A DNA stretch of 64,000 bases from Fontibacter flavus (GCF_042432905.1 NZ_JBHLWI010000001.1:62001-126000); one strand, 5' to 3'. Counted from the first letter of the stretch, positions 33,785 to 43,584 are shown. The notes: a model not told the origin generated them from the sequence alone. Translations and numbers: made by a program.

Positions 33785-34729
33785 TTAATCCCCTACCTTA
33801 CCCACATGGACCAAAGCATCACCGGAATTGACAACAGGATTATTGTTGAGCCCTACGACAAAACCATTATTGGTGGCTTTGATGGGTATTTTAAGTTGCC
33901 CGTATGGATCCGAAATCTTGGCCAATACCTGCCCTTTTTTGACCTCATCCCCCAGTTTGACCGAAGCTGTAAAAATCCCTGAAACCTTAGCCCTGACCCA
34001 CGAACTCTCTTTGACCATGATGGTGTGCCTTGCTTCTAATTGACCTTCAATCATGCCCAAATGGATCAGCATCCGTTTGGTACCCAAAATGGCTTCTTCA
34101 ACTGCATAATCATCCAATCGCATGGATTCTCCACCTTCATATACCAAAATATGCTTCCTCCTTTTGTAGGCTTCTTTTCTGAATGATTTGTCAATATGAG
34201 GAGAGTTAAGAATAAAATGTGTCCCAAATGCCTTTGCCAATTCCATTCCCTTTTTGTCTTTATAGTCCACTCTTATTTGAGGATAATTGGAAAGCATTCT
34301 TCCTCCTGTATGAATATCTATGCCATAATCTATTTGCGGAATAATATCATTGGTAAGGATAAAAGCAATTTGGGATGCCAGTGAACCTTTTTTACTTCCC
34401 GGGAAACTTCTGTTGAGATCCCGACCATCCGGAAATGTCCTTGAATTACTCAAAAAACCATATACATTGACCAAGGGGATAAAAATAATGGTCCCCTTTA
34501 TGGGATTGATGACCTCTTCTTCCAGCATTCGCCTTACGGCAACAATACCATTGATTTCATCTCCATGAACTCCACCTGACAACAGGACCACAGGTCCATC
34601 TTCTTTTGCCCTTCTGATAAACACAGGCAGATCAATCAGGGTATGGGTGGGCAGCCTCGCAATAGCGATTTCAATATTCAATGATTGTCCAGGTCTAATC
34701 CTAACTCCGTTAATAACAATTTCTTTCAT
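33785..34729 (-). CDS. Succinylglutamate desuccinylase/aspartoacylase family zinc hydrolase
   Basis: The 314-residue protein has the M14-like AstE/AspA zinc site: GGVHGDEINGI (His and Glu ligands), DLNRSFPG, DIHTGG (third ligand) and the catalytic Glu in VYEGGESMR. The C-terminal part (about 230-314) is a small beta domain ending VVNSGDALVHVGKVGD. Members remove acyl or amino-acid groups from N-acylated amino acids or related molecules. The substrate is not clear; no rimK-like ligase is adjacent. It is divergent from murB. Confidence 0.9.
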   Translation of the reverse strand: MKEIVINGVRIRPGQSLNIEIAIARLPTHTLIDLPVFIRRAKEDGPVVLLSGGVHGDEINGIVAVRRMLEEEVINPIKGTIIFIPLVNVYGFLSNSRTFPDGRDLNRSFPGSKKGSLASQIAFILTNDIIPQIDYGIDIHTGGRMLSNYPQIRVDYKDKKGMELAKAFGTHFILNSPHIDKSFRKEAYKRRKHILVYEGGESMRLDDYAVEEAILGTKRMLIHLGMIEGQLEARHTIMVKESSWVRAKVSGIFTASVKLGDEVKKGQVLAKISDPYGQLKIPIKATNNGFVVGLNNNPVVNSGDALVHVGKVGD

Positions 34730-34817
34730 ATCAATTTAAAAAGAAGATCTTCTGAAAACGCATTTCACCTTTCAATTTGCTTAATTTCTTGTTTAATTCG
34801 CAGGAACGTTTCCCGTC

Positions 34818-35831
34818 ATGAATATACAAGAAAACATTTCTCTTCTTCCATACAATACTTTTGGGATAGACAAAATTGCAAGATATTTTGTTCAGGTAAC
34901 TTCAGAGAAAGATATCCAAAATGCCCTGGATTTTGCTGAAACCAAATTCCTACAAGTAATAATTTTAGGAGGTGGTAGTAATATTCTACTAACTCAGGAC
35001 TTACAGGCATTGGTTCTAAAAATCGAAATCAAAGGGATAAAGCTTATTTTTGAAGATGAGGAAAATGTTTTCGTAGAAGTAGGCGCCGGAGAAAACTGGC
35101 ATGAATTTGTCCTTCATTGCATCCATAAAAATTGGGCTGGAGTAGAAAACCTATCCCTCATTCCCGGAACGGTAGGTGCTTCACCCATGCAAAATATTGG
35201 CGCTTATGGTGTAGAAATAAAAGATGTTTTCCATCAGCTCAAAGCACTCAACCGGAAAACAAAGGAAACAGAAGTATTCAATTGGGAAGATTGCGCATTT
35301 GGCTATAGGGAAAGTGTGTTTAAAAACAAACTCAAAGACCATTACATCATTACTCAGGTAGTCTTCAAACTTTCCAAAAAACCTGTTTTTCATACAGAGT
35401 ATGGAGCTATTCAGGAAACCTTGGAACAAATGGGTGTGGCTTCTCCAAGTATCAAATTGATCAGTGATGCCGTAATTCAAATCAGACAGAGCAAACTTCC
35501 TGATCCTAAAGAAATTGGAAATGCCGGTAGTTTTTTTAAAAACCCAACCATTTCAAAAAATCATTACATGAAAATTAAAGATAGTTATCCCAACGCTCCT
35601 GGATATCCAACAGAAGAGGGAATAAAAGTTCCTGCTGCTTGGCTAATTGAACAGGCTGGCTGGAAAGGTAAAACTTTTGGAAAGATCGGCGTGCATGGCA
35701 AACAACCCTTGGTATTGGTCAATTACGGAGGAGGTGACGGTAAGGCTATCAAAGAACTGAGTAGGGAAATCCAAAAATCAGTGCATCAAAAATTTGGAAT
35801 TTTACTCCATCCGGAAGTCAATTTCCTTTAG
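34818..35831 (+). CDS. murB: UDP-N-acetylenolpyruvoylglucosamine reductase
   Basis: The 337-residue protein has the FAD-binding VIILGGGSNILLT segment, SLIPGTVGASPMQNIGAYGVEI, the DCAFGYRESVFK motif of type I MurB, and the catalytic serine region NAGSFFKNP. It reduces UDP-GlcNAc-enolpyruvate with NADPH in peptidoglycan synthesis in the cytosol. The N-terminal NTFGIDKIA is also conserved. Its stop overlaps the stop of the convergent deaminase gene in the sequence TTAG. Confidence 0.95.
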   Translation: MNIQENISLLPYNTFGIDKIARYFVQVTSEKDIQNALDFAETKFLQVIILGGGSNILLTQDLQALVLKIEIKGIKLIFEDEENVFVEVGAGENWHEFVLHCIHKNWAGVENLSLIPGTVGASPMQNIGAYGVEIKDVFHQLKALNRKTKETEVFNWEDCAFGYRESVFKNKLKDHYIITQVVFKLSKKPVFHTEYGAIQETLEQMGVASPSIKLISDAVIQIRQSKLPDPKEIGNAGSFFKNPTISKNHYMKIKDSYPNAPGYPTEEGIKVPAAWLIEQAGWKGKTFGKIGVHGKQPLVLVNYGGGDGKAIKELSREIQKSVHQKFGILLHPEVNFL

Positions 35832-36310
35832 ATCAAAGGATCTTCAAAAGCGATTTCCTTTGGATACTTGACCACTTTTACTCCAAATTTTTCGAGGAAG
35901 CTAACGCCCTCATCGAAAGGTAAACCCTTATATTCGGCATAGGAGTACATATACACCACCTTGGTAATCCCCATAGAATAAATAATCCTTGCACATGCCA
36001 GGCAAGGCGCCAAAGTCACATATAGCGTAGATCCTTCTACAGATGCATTGTTTTTTACTGCATAAAGAATTGCATTCTGCTCAGCATGGATAGCCAAGGT
36101 ACAGCTTCCTTTACTGTCTCTTGCACACCCTGTTTCAGGAAACTCCTCATCACAATTATGGGTGCCAGAGGGAGGGCCATTATATCCTATTGAGATTATT
36201 CTTGTTTCTTTGGTCAGAACAGCCCCAACATGTTTTTTGATACAATGTGATCTTTTGGCCAAGTTTACAGCCAATTCCATAAAAATATCATCAAAATGCG
36301 GTCTATCCAT
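35828..36310 (-). CDS. dCMP/deoxycytidylate deaminase family protein
   Basis: The 160-residue protein has the zinc deaminase signature: His75-Ala-Glu77 in AIHAEQNAILYA and Cys103-x2-Cys106 in TLAPCLACARII. The N-terminal MELAVNLAKRSHCIKKHVGAVL and YNGPPSGTHNCDE segments match the ComEB/dCMP deaminase group, which makes dUMP for thymidylate synthesis. Cys53, Cys62 and Cys70 may bind a second zinc as in related enzymes. It is cytosolic, and its gene overlaps murB by four bases at the stops. Confidence 0.92.
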   Translation of the reverse strand: MDRPHFDDIFMELAVNLAKRSHCIKKHVGAVLTKETRIISIGYNGPPSGTHNCDEEFPETGCARDSKGSCTLAIHAEQNAILYAVKNNASVEGSTLYVTLAPCLACARIIYSMGITKVVYMYSYAEYKGLPFDEGVSFLEKFGVKVVKYPKEIAFEDPLI

Positions 36311-36399
36311 ACAGAGTCAAGTCAAGTATTGAGTTGCTAGCACCAAAAGTAAGTAAACTGTAAAATTTATAGCAGCATTCCGTCAAAATTTCAATTATT

Positions 36400-36415
36400 T
36401 GTAATCAATATTACA
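36400..36415. promoter_or_regulatory. Inverted repeat TGTAAT-N4-ATTACA
   Basis: Six-base arms TGTAAT and ATTACA flank CAAT in the divergent promoter region between the deaminase and DUF202 genes. It could be a regulator site, though the A/T content makes chance occurrence possible. Confidence 0.3.
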
Positions 36416-36466
36416 GTTTTTTACATGATTTAATCAGACCTTTGTAGCCTGAAAAAATTGACATTC

Positions 36467-36748
36467 ATGGAAAAGGAAAATTTAACGGAAAACGAACTAA
36501 TTGTAAGAGATTACCTGGCCCGTCAAAGAACCTATTTGGCAAATGACCGTACTTTGCTTTCCTACATCAGAACTTCTCTATACTTTTTGGTCAGTGGGAC
36601 CGCACTTATGGAAGTAAGGGCATTGGACCATATCAGTGATTTGGGATATTTGGCATTTGGATTAAGCTTAGGTATGCTTTTGTTAGGTTTTTTTAATTAT
36701 TTCAAAGTAAAAAGAAAACTCAGAAAACATTATTACCAGAGCATGTAG
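36467..36748 (+). CDS. DUF202 membrane protein
   Basis: From the ATG at 36467 the protein has 93 residues: an N-terminal amphipathic part with RDYLARQRTYLANDRTLLSYIRTSLYFL, the signature of DUF202 (YidH-like), then two membrane helices. The family sits in the inner membrane and its function is not established. It precedes a TerC-family gene by 58 bp on the same strand. A TTG three codons earlier is a less likely start. Confidence 0.85.
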   Translation: MEKENLTENELIVRDYLARQRTYLANDRTLLSYIRTSLYFLVSGTALMEVRALDHISDLGYLAFGLSLGMLLLGFFNYFKVKRKLRKHYYQSM

Positions 36749-36806
36749 TTTTTGATAAAAAGAACACCGAATTAAATCTTCCCATACCGCAATAGTCCTG
36801 TACACG

Positions 36807-37790
36807 TTGAACTACTTCCAAGAAGAAGGCTATGTTTTAATATCCTTCGCCATCATGATTTTCGGATTATTGGCCATTGACCTTTATGTGTTCAATAAAG
36901 AAGCACATAAAGTTTCTACGAGAGAAGCCCTGAATTGGTCTATTGTCTGGATTGGATTGGGTTTAGTGTTTGGAGGATACATATATTTCGATTTTGGACC
37001 GGAAAAAGCCTCTCAATATTATTCTGCTTTTCTAATAGAAAAAGCATTGAGTGTGGACAATTTGTTCGTGTTTATCCTGGTTTTTCGCTTTTTCAAAGTT
37101 CCTGACAAGTATCAGCACAAAGTATTGTTTTATGGAATTTTAGGCGCCATATTCCTTCGCGCAATATTTATTTTCTCTGGTGTAGCGCTGATCAACAAAA
37201 CCTTTCTTCCAGAATTTTCCTGGATGGGAAGGACCTTTCATATTAATATAATCCTCACACTTTTTGGAATTTTCCTTTTGGTAGCGGGTTACAAATCTTG
37301 GAAAAGCGAGGATGATAATGAAGAAAAAGATTTCTCAAAATCTTTGGGCATCAAGTTAATCCATCGACTATTCAGGGTGGATCCATCCTATCATGGAGGT
37401 AAGTTTTTCATTCTGAAAGATGGAAAAAGATTCGCCACACAACTCTTGGTGGTAGTAGCAGTGATTGAATTTACAGATCTGATATTTGCAGTGGATTCCA
37501 TTCCGGCAATATTTGCCATTTCTCAGGACCCAATTATTCTATACACTTCCAATATCTTTGCCATTCTTGGACTTAGAGCCCTATATTTTCTTTTGGCAAA
37601 CAGTTTCGAGATGTTCCATTATTTACAACATGGCCTATCATTTATCCTGGGATTCATAGGATTAAAAATGATCCTCGCCGCCACATACCATGTACCTTCT
37701 CCTTTATCTCTTTTGGTTGTTTTTTTAATCTTAACCATAAGTATTATCATGTCATTGAAAAAATACCGATCAGAAAAAAAAGCATACTAA
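36807..37790 (+). CDS. TerC family membrane protein
   Basis: The 327-residue protein has about nine membrane helices and the family motifs EKALSVDNLFVFILVF and EFTDLIFAVDSIPAIFAIS, whose acidic residues lie within the membrane. Members (TerC, Alx, MeeY/MeeF-like) are linked to tellurite resistance and manganese export. The start is a TTG at 36807, giving MNYFQEEGYVLISFAIMIFG; the next ATG is at residue 17 inside the first helix. No yybP-ykoY-like RNA element was recognised in the short upstream gap. Confidence 0.9.
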   Translation: MNYFQEEGYVLISFAIMIFGLLAIDLYVFNKEAHKVSTREALNWSIVWIGLGLVFGGYIYFDFGPEKASQYYSAFLIEKALSVDNLFVFILVFRFFKVPDKYQHKVLFYGILGAIFLRAIFIFSGVALINKTFLPEFSWMGRTFHINIILTLFGIFLLVAGYKSWKSEDDNEEKDFSKSLGIKLIHRLFRVDPSYHGGKFFILKDGKRFATQLLVVVAVIEFTDLIFAVDSIPAIFAISQDPIILYTSNIFAILGLRALYFLLANSFEMFHYLQHGLSFILGFIGLKMILAATYHVPSPLSLLVVFLILTISIIMSLKKYRSEKKAY

Positions 37791-37835
37791 GGTTTACTTT
37801 GGTCAAATTATTGTATTACCTTAAATCAAAAAGCC

Positions 37836-38045
37836 ATGAAAACCTTAGGTATTATTTTAATTATTGCAGGAATTGCGATGTTTTTCATCCCAGGAGTCAG
37901 TTTTCAAACAGAAAAAAATGTGGTAGACCTTGGACCTATAGAGGTTAATAAAAAAGAAAACCACAATTTAAACTGGCCAAATTATGCAGGAGGTATTGCC
38001 ATCGCCGGGGGCTTAGCCTTGTTGATTGCAGGCAGAAAAAAATAA
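37836..38045 (+). CDS. Small DUF3185-like membrane protein
   Basis: The 69-residue protein has two membrane helices (about 2-19 and 48-64) separated by a short polar loop (QTEKNVVDLGPIEVNKKENH). The pattern MKTLGIILIIAGIAMFF ... AGGIAIAGGLALLIAGRKK fits the DUF3185 group. Function is unknown. It lies between the TerC and Ppx genes. Confidence 0.7.
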   Translation: MKTLGIILIIAGIAMFFIPGVSFQTEKNVVDLGPIEVNKKENHNLNWPNYAGGIAIAGGLALLIAGRKK

Positions 38046-38106
38046 AAATGAAGGTCGCTTATAAACTCTTTATGGTTAATTTCGCTTATTACCAATCCAT
38101 AGAAAA

Positions 38107-38994
38107 TTGAGATTAGCAGCCGTAGACATTGGTTCCAATGCCATCAGGTTACAGATAACAAACGTAACACATTATGATGGAAATTTCACATTCAAAAAAC
38201 TGGAATACCTCCGTTTCCCTTTACGATTGGGGATGGATGTCTTTCATTCCCAAAAAATATCTGATAAAAACAGAAGGAAATTCATCAAACTGATGAAAGC
38301 TTTCAAACTCCTGATTGACCTTTATGAAGTTGATGATTACATGGTCTGCGCCACTTCTGCTATGCGGGAATCCAGTAATGGACGTGAAATAGTTGAAGAA
38401 GTCAAAGAAGACATTGGTCTAAAAATCAATATTATTGATGGAAATCAGGAAGCAGAATTGATCAATATGGCTTTGGGAACCTATATTGATGAAAAATCGT
38501 ATTTGCACATCGATGTAGGCGGAGGAAGTACAGAACTCAATATTTACTCCAAAAGACAAAAAATTGCTTCGAAATCATTTAAGATTGGTTCTGTTAGAGC
38601 TTTGGATGACAATATTCCCTTGTCTGTATGGAAAAGCATGAACAAGTTTATTGCCGAAAAAATTGGTGAAAAAACAAAAATCATTAGTATCGGTACAGGG
38701 GGCAATATCAATAAAATTTTCGAACTAAGTAACCCAAGAAAGAACAAGAGATACCTGGACATGGAGAAAATAAAAGAAATCCAATCTTACCTGGAATCAT
38801 TCTCTTACGAAGACAGAATCAATAAACTTAATCTCAATCCTGATAGGGCTGATGTTATTATACCCGCCTCAAAAATCTACCTTGCTGCTATGACCGCAGC
38901 AGGCTCCCAAAAGATGATTGTCCCAGATGTTGGGCTTAAAGATGGTCTAATGCAGGTATTATACGCAAAAAACAAAAACAAAAAGCCCCTTTGA
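38107..38994 (+). CDS. ppx: Ppx/GppA family exopolyphosphatase
   Basis: The 295-residue protein has the ASKHA phosphatase fold of the family: RLAAVDIGSNAIRLQI at the start, CATSAMRESSNGREIVEEV, IDGNQEAELI, the phosphate loop LHIDVGGGSTELNIYS and ISIGTGGNINKI. It hydrolyses polyphosphate or pppGpp. It lacks the C-terminal HD-like part of the long E. coli enzymes. The start is TTG at 38107, right before the first conserved strand. It is convergent with ppk1, forming a polyphosphate breakdown/synthesis pair; the stop codon lies in the shared terminator. Confidence 0.92.
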   Translation: MRLAAVDIGSNAIRLQITNVTHYDGNFTFKKLEYLRFPLRLGMDVFHSQKISDKNRRKFIKLMKAFKLLIDLYEVDDYMVCATSAMRESSNGREIVEEVKEDIGLKINIIDGNQEAELINMALGTYIDEKSYLHIDVGGGSTELNIYSKRQKIASKSFKIGSVRALDDNIPLSVWKSMNKFIAEKIGEKTKIISIGTGGNINKIFELSNPRKNKRYLDMEKIKEIQSYLESFSYEDRINKLNLNPDRADVIIPASKIYLAAMTAAGSQKMIVPDVGLKDGLMQVLYAKNKNKKPL

Positions 38995-39007
38995 ATGGGG
39001 TTTTTTG
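38980..39007. terminator. Terminator between ppx and ppk1
   Basis: AAAAAGCCCC pairs with GGGGTTTTTT (one G-T pair) around TTTGAAT. It lies across the ppx stop and just after the ppk1 stop, so it can serve both converging genes. Confidence 0.75.
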
Positions 39008-39010
39008 CTA

Positions 39011-41131
39011 TTATACTAATTGTACTTTCAAGACATCTTCTACTTTTACATCAAAGAATTCTTTATGTACATTGAATTCCTCTTCACCTTCTTTAGGGAA
39101 TTTCGGTTCATAAGTTCCGTCTTCCAACATCCTATAAGTGTTCACATTGTCTTTTAGATTAAATGCCAAAATATTCATCAGCTGCTTTTCCAATAAATTA
39201 TCTTCAACTCTAAAAAGTGATTCAAGCCTCTTGTCAAAACTCCTGACCATCATATCTGCTGAACCAGCATAAGTTCTGGTATGGCCATTATTATGAAAAT
39301 GATAAATCCTCGAATGCTCCAAAAAATCACCCACTATTGACAAAACCTCTATATTTTCACTCAATCCTTTTCGTCCAGGCCTGAGACAACAGATTCCCCT
39401 AATAATCAATTTAACAGGCACACCGGATTGGGAAGCTCTGTATAAAGCATAGATGATCTCAGAATCCTCAAGAGAATTCACCTTGATAAATATACCTGAC
39501 GGAAAACCATTCCTGGCATTTTCAGCCTCTTGTTCTATAAAAGCAATCAACTGATTACGCATATCTCTTGGCGCAGTAATCAGATTTTGATAAGTGCTTG
39601 GCATCGAATGCCCGGTAATTACATTGAAGAACTCAGAAACATCATTGGCCAGTACTTCATTCGTGGTCAAAAGACCTATATCTGTGTACAGCCTGGCAGT
39701 ATCCTCATTATAATTCCCAGACCCTAAGTGTACAAACCTGGTAACCCTATTATCATCCTTCCTGACAATAAGCAGAAGCTTGGTATGGGTTTTCAGATTA
39801 CTGATGCCGTAAATAACAAAACAACCTGCTTTTTGAAGCTTTTTGGCTTCCCGAATATTATTTTCCTCATCAAATCTTGCCTTCACTTCAAAAAGAACAG
39901 AAACGTGCTTGCCGTTTTCCGCTGCTCTTAAAAGTGCTTTTGTAATACGCGAATCCTTTGCCAACCTATAAATGGTCATTTTGATCGCCATCACATTCGG
40001 ATCATCTGCAGCCTTTTCAATCAGATCCAGGATCGGATCAATATTGTTGTAAGGGTGATGCAAAAGAATATCCCTGTTTTTTAATACTTGAAATATATCA
40101 TCTGTACCTTCCTGTGGATAAGAAATAGGTGGAACCGGAGCAGGCATTTGGGAAATTTTATCCTTAAACCTTCTATTGCCGACTACTTGCCACAACCCTG
40201 TGAAATCAAGCATACTGGCCCTCTCCACTTTAAAAATACTATCATCCTGAATATTCCATCTTTCTTTCAAAAGGTTAACCATCCATTTGCTGTACCCCTC
40301 TTCTATTTCAATCCTTACTACCCTACCGGTTTTTCTTTCATTCAGCTTACGCTTTACCTCTTCAAGGAAATTCGCATCCATATCTTCACTTTCCTCTAAG
40401 GTAAAATCTCCGTTTCTTGTAATCCTAAATAGATTAATGGATTCAATGTTCACATTCCTAAACAGGGAAACTATATTCTCTCGTATCACTTCCTCAATAG
40501 GAATATACACCACAACATCCTCCCTCTCTACCTCAAAAAACCTTGGAATATTGGCCGGAATCTGTACAAATGAAAGCTTCCTGTTTTCTTTTTTATCTCC
40601 GGGGGCCAAAGTAACCACACCAAAAACCAAAAGTTTATTCATCAGAATAGGAAAAGTTCGGTATCCATCAAATACCATTGGCGTCAGCATAGGATATACT
40701 GCCTTTAGAAAATAAGATTTGATATAATCCTGCTCTTCAGGCGCTAGGTTTTTTACATTACTCAAAATAAAACCACTTTCAGACATGTTTGGTAGGAGAT
40801 TTTTCAAAAAATGTTCCTGTTGCCTTTTGTGAAACTGCTGGCACTCCAACATTAATTTCATTTTAAATGGCTCTTCCCTCAGACCTGAATAGTCCACACG
40901 TTCTTTATCATAATCCAGATAATTATACAGGGAGCCTACACGGATCATAAAGAACTCGTCCAGATTTGATGCTGTAATGGCTAAAAACTTCAGTTTTTCA
41001 AAAATTGACCTTGATTCTTTTTTAGATTGATCAAGCACACGTTCATTGAATTTCAGCCAACTGAGGTCCCTACTGACCAAGTCACTGCTTTCAATGATAC
41101 TGTCGAATTTATCTTTATTGGCTATGTTCAT
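39011..41131 (-). CDS. ppk1: Polyphosphate kinase 1
   Basis: The 706-residue protein has the four PPK1 domains: SRDLSWLKFNERVLDQ at the start, LLHHPYNN, MTIYRLAKDSRI, VLFEVKARFDEENNI, the catalytic His region RFVHLGSGNYNEDTARLYTD and the second His region IYHFHNNGHTRTYAGSADMM. It polymerises the gamma-phosphate of ATP into polyphosphate reversibly at the membrane or in the cytosol. Length is that of the family. It is convergent with ppx. Confidence 0.96.
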   Translation of the reverse strand: MNIANKDKFDSIIESSDLVSRDLSWLKFNERVLDQSKKESRSIFEKLKFLAITASNLDEFFMIRVGSLYNYLDYDKERVDYSGLREEPFKMKLMLECQQFHKRQQEHFLKNLLPNMSESGFILSNVKNLAPEEQDYIKSYFLKAVYPMLTPMVFDGYRTFPILMNKLLVFGVVTLAPGDKKENRKLSFVQIPANIPRFFEVEREDVVVYIPIEEVIRENIVSLFRNVNIESINLFRITRNGDFTLEESEDMDANFLEEVKRKLNERKTGRVVRIEIEEGYSKWMVNLLKERWNIQDDSIFKVERASMLDFTGLWQVVGNRRFKDKISQMPAPVPPISYPQEGTDDIFQVLKNRDILLHHPYNNIDPILDLIEKAADDPNVMAIKMTIYRLAKDSRITKALLRAAENGKHVSVLFEVKARFDEENNIREAKKLQKAGCFVIYGISNLKTHTKLLLIVRKDDNRVTRFVHLGSGNYNEDTARLYTDIGLLTTNEVLANDVSEFFNVITGHSMPSTYQNLITAPRDMRNQLIAFIEQEAENARNGFPSGIFIKVNSLEDSEIIYALYRASQSGVPVKLIIRGICCLRPGRKGLSENIEVLSIVGDFLEHSRIYHFHNNGHTRTYAGSADMMVRSFDKRLESLFRVEDNLLEKQLMNILAFNLKDNVNTYRMLEDGTYEPKFPKEGEEEFNVHKEFFDVKVEDVLKVQLV

Positions 41132-41206
41132 ATTTCGATGGTATTAATGCAAATCTAATAAACTACTTACTTGATTTGCGAAACTTAAGTTTAATAATTT
41201 ATTCAT

Positions 41207-41236
41207 AAAAAAAGGGGCAAATAGCCCCTTTTTTCA
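41207..41236 (-). terminator. Terminator after gyrB
   Basis: AAAAAAGGGGC and GCCCCTTTTTT flank a 5-base loop AAATA. On the minus strand the stem runs into a T tract just after the gyrB stop codon. Confidence 0.85.
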
Positions 41237-41250
41237 TCTAATAAAACTTA

Positions 41251-43206
41251 TTAAGTATCAATTTTTGCATACTTAGCGTTTCGCTCAATGAAATCTCTTC
41301 TAGGAGCAACTTCATCGCCCATCAACATAGAGAACAAATGATCTGCTTCTGCTGCTGATTCAATGGTCACCTGCTTGAGCGTTCTGGTATTTGGATCCAT
41401 AGTGGTACTCCATAGCTGCTCTGGATTCATTTCACCAAGACCTTTGTAACGCTGAATATTGACTGAGTCTTCCTTGCCCTCTCCGGCCATTTCCCGAGTG
41501 AGTATTTTCCTTTCTTCTTCTGTCCAACAATAACGCTCATCTTTGCCTTTTTTCAACAAGTACAAAGGAGGCTGGGCAATATACACATAGCCTTTTTCGA
41601 TCAAGGTCCTCATATACCTAAAGAATAATGTCAAAATCAATGTCCTGATGTGGGAACCATCAATATCAGCATCCGTCATGATGATAATTTTATGGTATCT
41701 CAGATGGGTAAGATCCAATTCTTTGTCATCATTAACAGTCCCAATCCTTACCCCAAGCGCAGTGAGGATATTTTTGATTTCATCATTATCATAAATTTTG
41801 TGCTCATGGGCTTTTTCCACGTTCAGGATCTTACCCTTCAGAGGCAAAATTGCCTGGAAATCTCTATCTCTTCCTTGTTTCGCAGAACCTCCTGCAGAGT
41901 CTCCTTCCACCAAATATAATTCGGACACAACAGGATCAGAGTTGGCACAGTCAGCAAGTTTACCTGGTAATCCACCACCCCCTAAAACGTTTTTCCTTTG
42001 TACCATTTCGCGGGCCTTTCTTGCTGCATGCCTGGCCTGAGCTGCCAAGACTACTTTACCCACTATAATTTTAGCCTCCTTCGGATGCTCTTCCAGCCAA
42101 GTCTGAAGGACCTCAGATACCGCAGAATTGACCGCTCCCGATACATCAGAGTTACCAAGTTTCGTTTTAGTCTGACCTTCAAATTGAGGTTCTGCCACCT
42201 TGACAGAAATCACAGCGGTCAAACCCTCCCGAAAATCATCACCAGAGATATCAATCTTCAATTTGTCTAACATCCCAGACTTATCCGCATAGGACTTTAA
42301 AGTCCTCGTTAGAGCCATTCTAAAACCAGACACATGTGTCCCCCCCTCATAAGTATTGATAGTATTCACATAGGATACCACATTCTCTGAGTAAGAAGAG
42401 TTATAATTCATGGCAACCTGTACAGGTACTCCATTTTTCTCTGCTTCAATGTAAATTGGGGTATCGATAATTTTCTCCCTGGTTTCATCCAAGTATTGAA
42501 CAAATTCAACCAATCCACCTTCAGAGAAAAATTCATCCTTTCTTGGCTGCCCATCTTCAACTTCTCTCAGGTCTGTCAAGGTAATTCTGATGCCTGCATT
42601 TAGAAACGCCATTTCCCTCAATCTATTGGCGATGGTTTCATATTTATATTCCCCAACATTAAAAATACTGAGATCAGGCTTAAAATGGATAATCGTCCCT
42701 CTCTTATCTGTTGTACCGATCTCCCTCACAGGATACTGGGGAACACCTATCTTGTATTCCTGCTCATATATTTTACCTCCACGGTGTACAGTAGCTTTCA
42801 AATCTGTAGAAAGAGCATTCACACAAGAAACACCTACCCCATGAAGACCTCCTGATACTTTGTACGTATCTTTATCGAATTTACCTCCAGCATGCAGTAC
42901 AGTCATGACAACTTCCAAAGCTGACTTCTTCTCTTTCGGGTGCATATCCGTAGGAATACCTCTTCCGTTGTCTTCAACAGTAATGGAATTATCTTCGTTT
43001 ACAGTAACATGAATGGTATCACAATGACCTGCTAAGGCCTCATCGATAGAATTATCTACAACTTCCCAGATCAGGTGGTGTAAACCTTTTATGCCTACAT
43101 CCCCAATATACATCGCAGGTCTTTTCCTAACTGCTTCTAAACCTTCTAAGATCTGGATATTCCCAGCTGAATAATCCTTCTGATTTCCTTCTTTATTTTC
43201 GCTCAT
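41251..43206 (-). CDS. gyrB: DNA gyrase subunit B
   Basis: The 651-residue protein has the GHKL ATPase domain (YIGDVGIKGLHHLIWEVVDNSIDEA, VEDNGRGIPTDMH, GGLHGVGVSCVNALS), the transducer domain and the TOPRIM domain (YLVEGDSAGGSAKQGRDR, MTDADIDGSHIRTLILT), and ends with the conserved QRYKGLGEMNPEQLW block. It supplies the ATPase of gyrase, which introduces negative supercoils. Lack of an extra insert in TOPRIM and the 650-residue length fit Bacteroidota GyrB. It is transcribed away from the rhodopsin gene. Confidence 0.97.
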   Translation of the reverse strand: MSENKEGNQKDYSAGNIQILEGLEAVRKRPAMYIGDVGIKGLHHLIWEVVDNSIDEALAGHCDTIHVTVNEDNSITVEDNGRGIPTDMHPKEKKSALEVVMTVLHAGGKFDKDTYKVSGGLHGVGVSCVNALSTDLKATVHRGGKIYEQEYKIGVPQYPVREIGTTDKRGTIIHFKPDLSIFNVGEYKYETIANRLREMAFLNAGIRITLTDLREVEDGQPRKDEFFSEGGLVEFVQYLDETREKIIDTPIYIEAEKNGVPVQVAMNYNSSYSENVVSYVNTINTYEGGTHVSGFRMALTRTLKSYADKSGMLDKLKIDISGDDFREGLTAVISVKVAEPQFEGQTKTKLGNSDVSGAVNSAVSEVLQTWLEEHPKEAKIIVGKVVLAAQARHAARKAREMVQRKNVLGGGGLPGKLADCANSDPVVSELYLVEGDSAGGSAKQGRDRDFQAILPLKGKILNVEKAHEHKIYDNDEIKNILTALGVRIGTVNDDKELDLTHLRYHKIIIMTDADIDGSHIRTLILTLFFRYMRTLIEKGYVYIAQPPLYLLKKGKDERYCWTEEERKILTREMAGEGKEDSVNIQRYKGLGEMNPEQLWSTTMDPNTRTLKQVTIESAAEADHLFSMLMGDEVAPRRDFIERNAKYAKIDT

Positions 43207-43584
43207 AACTTGTTTAAAACACCTTTTTTCTTTCCAAAAAAGAGATTTTTTATTTCAACAATCAACCCGTAATAATACACAAAAAAATCGAGAGCACATA
43301 CCTTTTGGAACAATGAAATCCCAGTCAAAATTTTCTAAAAATCCATATTTTACACTTATAAGTAAATTCAAAATATTATTTTAAAAAGTTAGATTTTTAC
43401 CACACACACCTTTTTTATGAAAATGACTTTTTAACACCTCTTAACCCTGTTTTGCAACTGTTTATATACAAGTGTTTAACATTATGAGTTTTTCATTAAA
43501 CAAATTTTATTCTGTATTGATTATCTACCTATCGATCACCAAAATAATATTTCAAAATTATTAACCATTTAAAAACAATTATCT
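43207..43584. other. Divergent intergenic region between gyrB and rhodopsin
   Basis: This 378-bp stretch is AT-rich and must hold the promoters of both genes, but no clear TTTG/TAnnTTTG pair was identified on either strand. A 26-codon hydrophobic frame (43484-43564) is present but unsupported. Confidence 0.5.

Noticed and set aside
36749..36806. Manganese riboswitch (yybP-ykoY) before the TerC gene
   Set aside because: The gap is only 58 bp and shows no matching hairpins or conserved loops.
43484..43564. A 26-codon hydrophobic frame upstream of the rhodopsin gene
   Set aside because: It is short, has no visible start context and consists of common AT-rich codons; a leader-peptide role is not supported.
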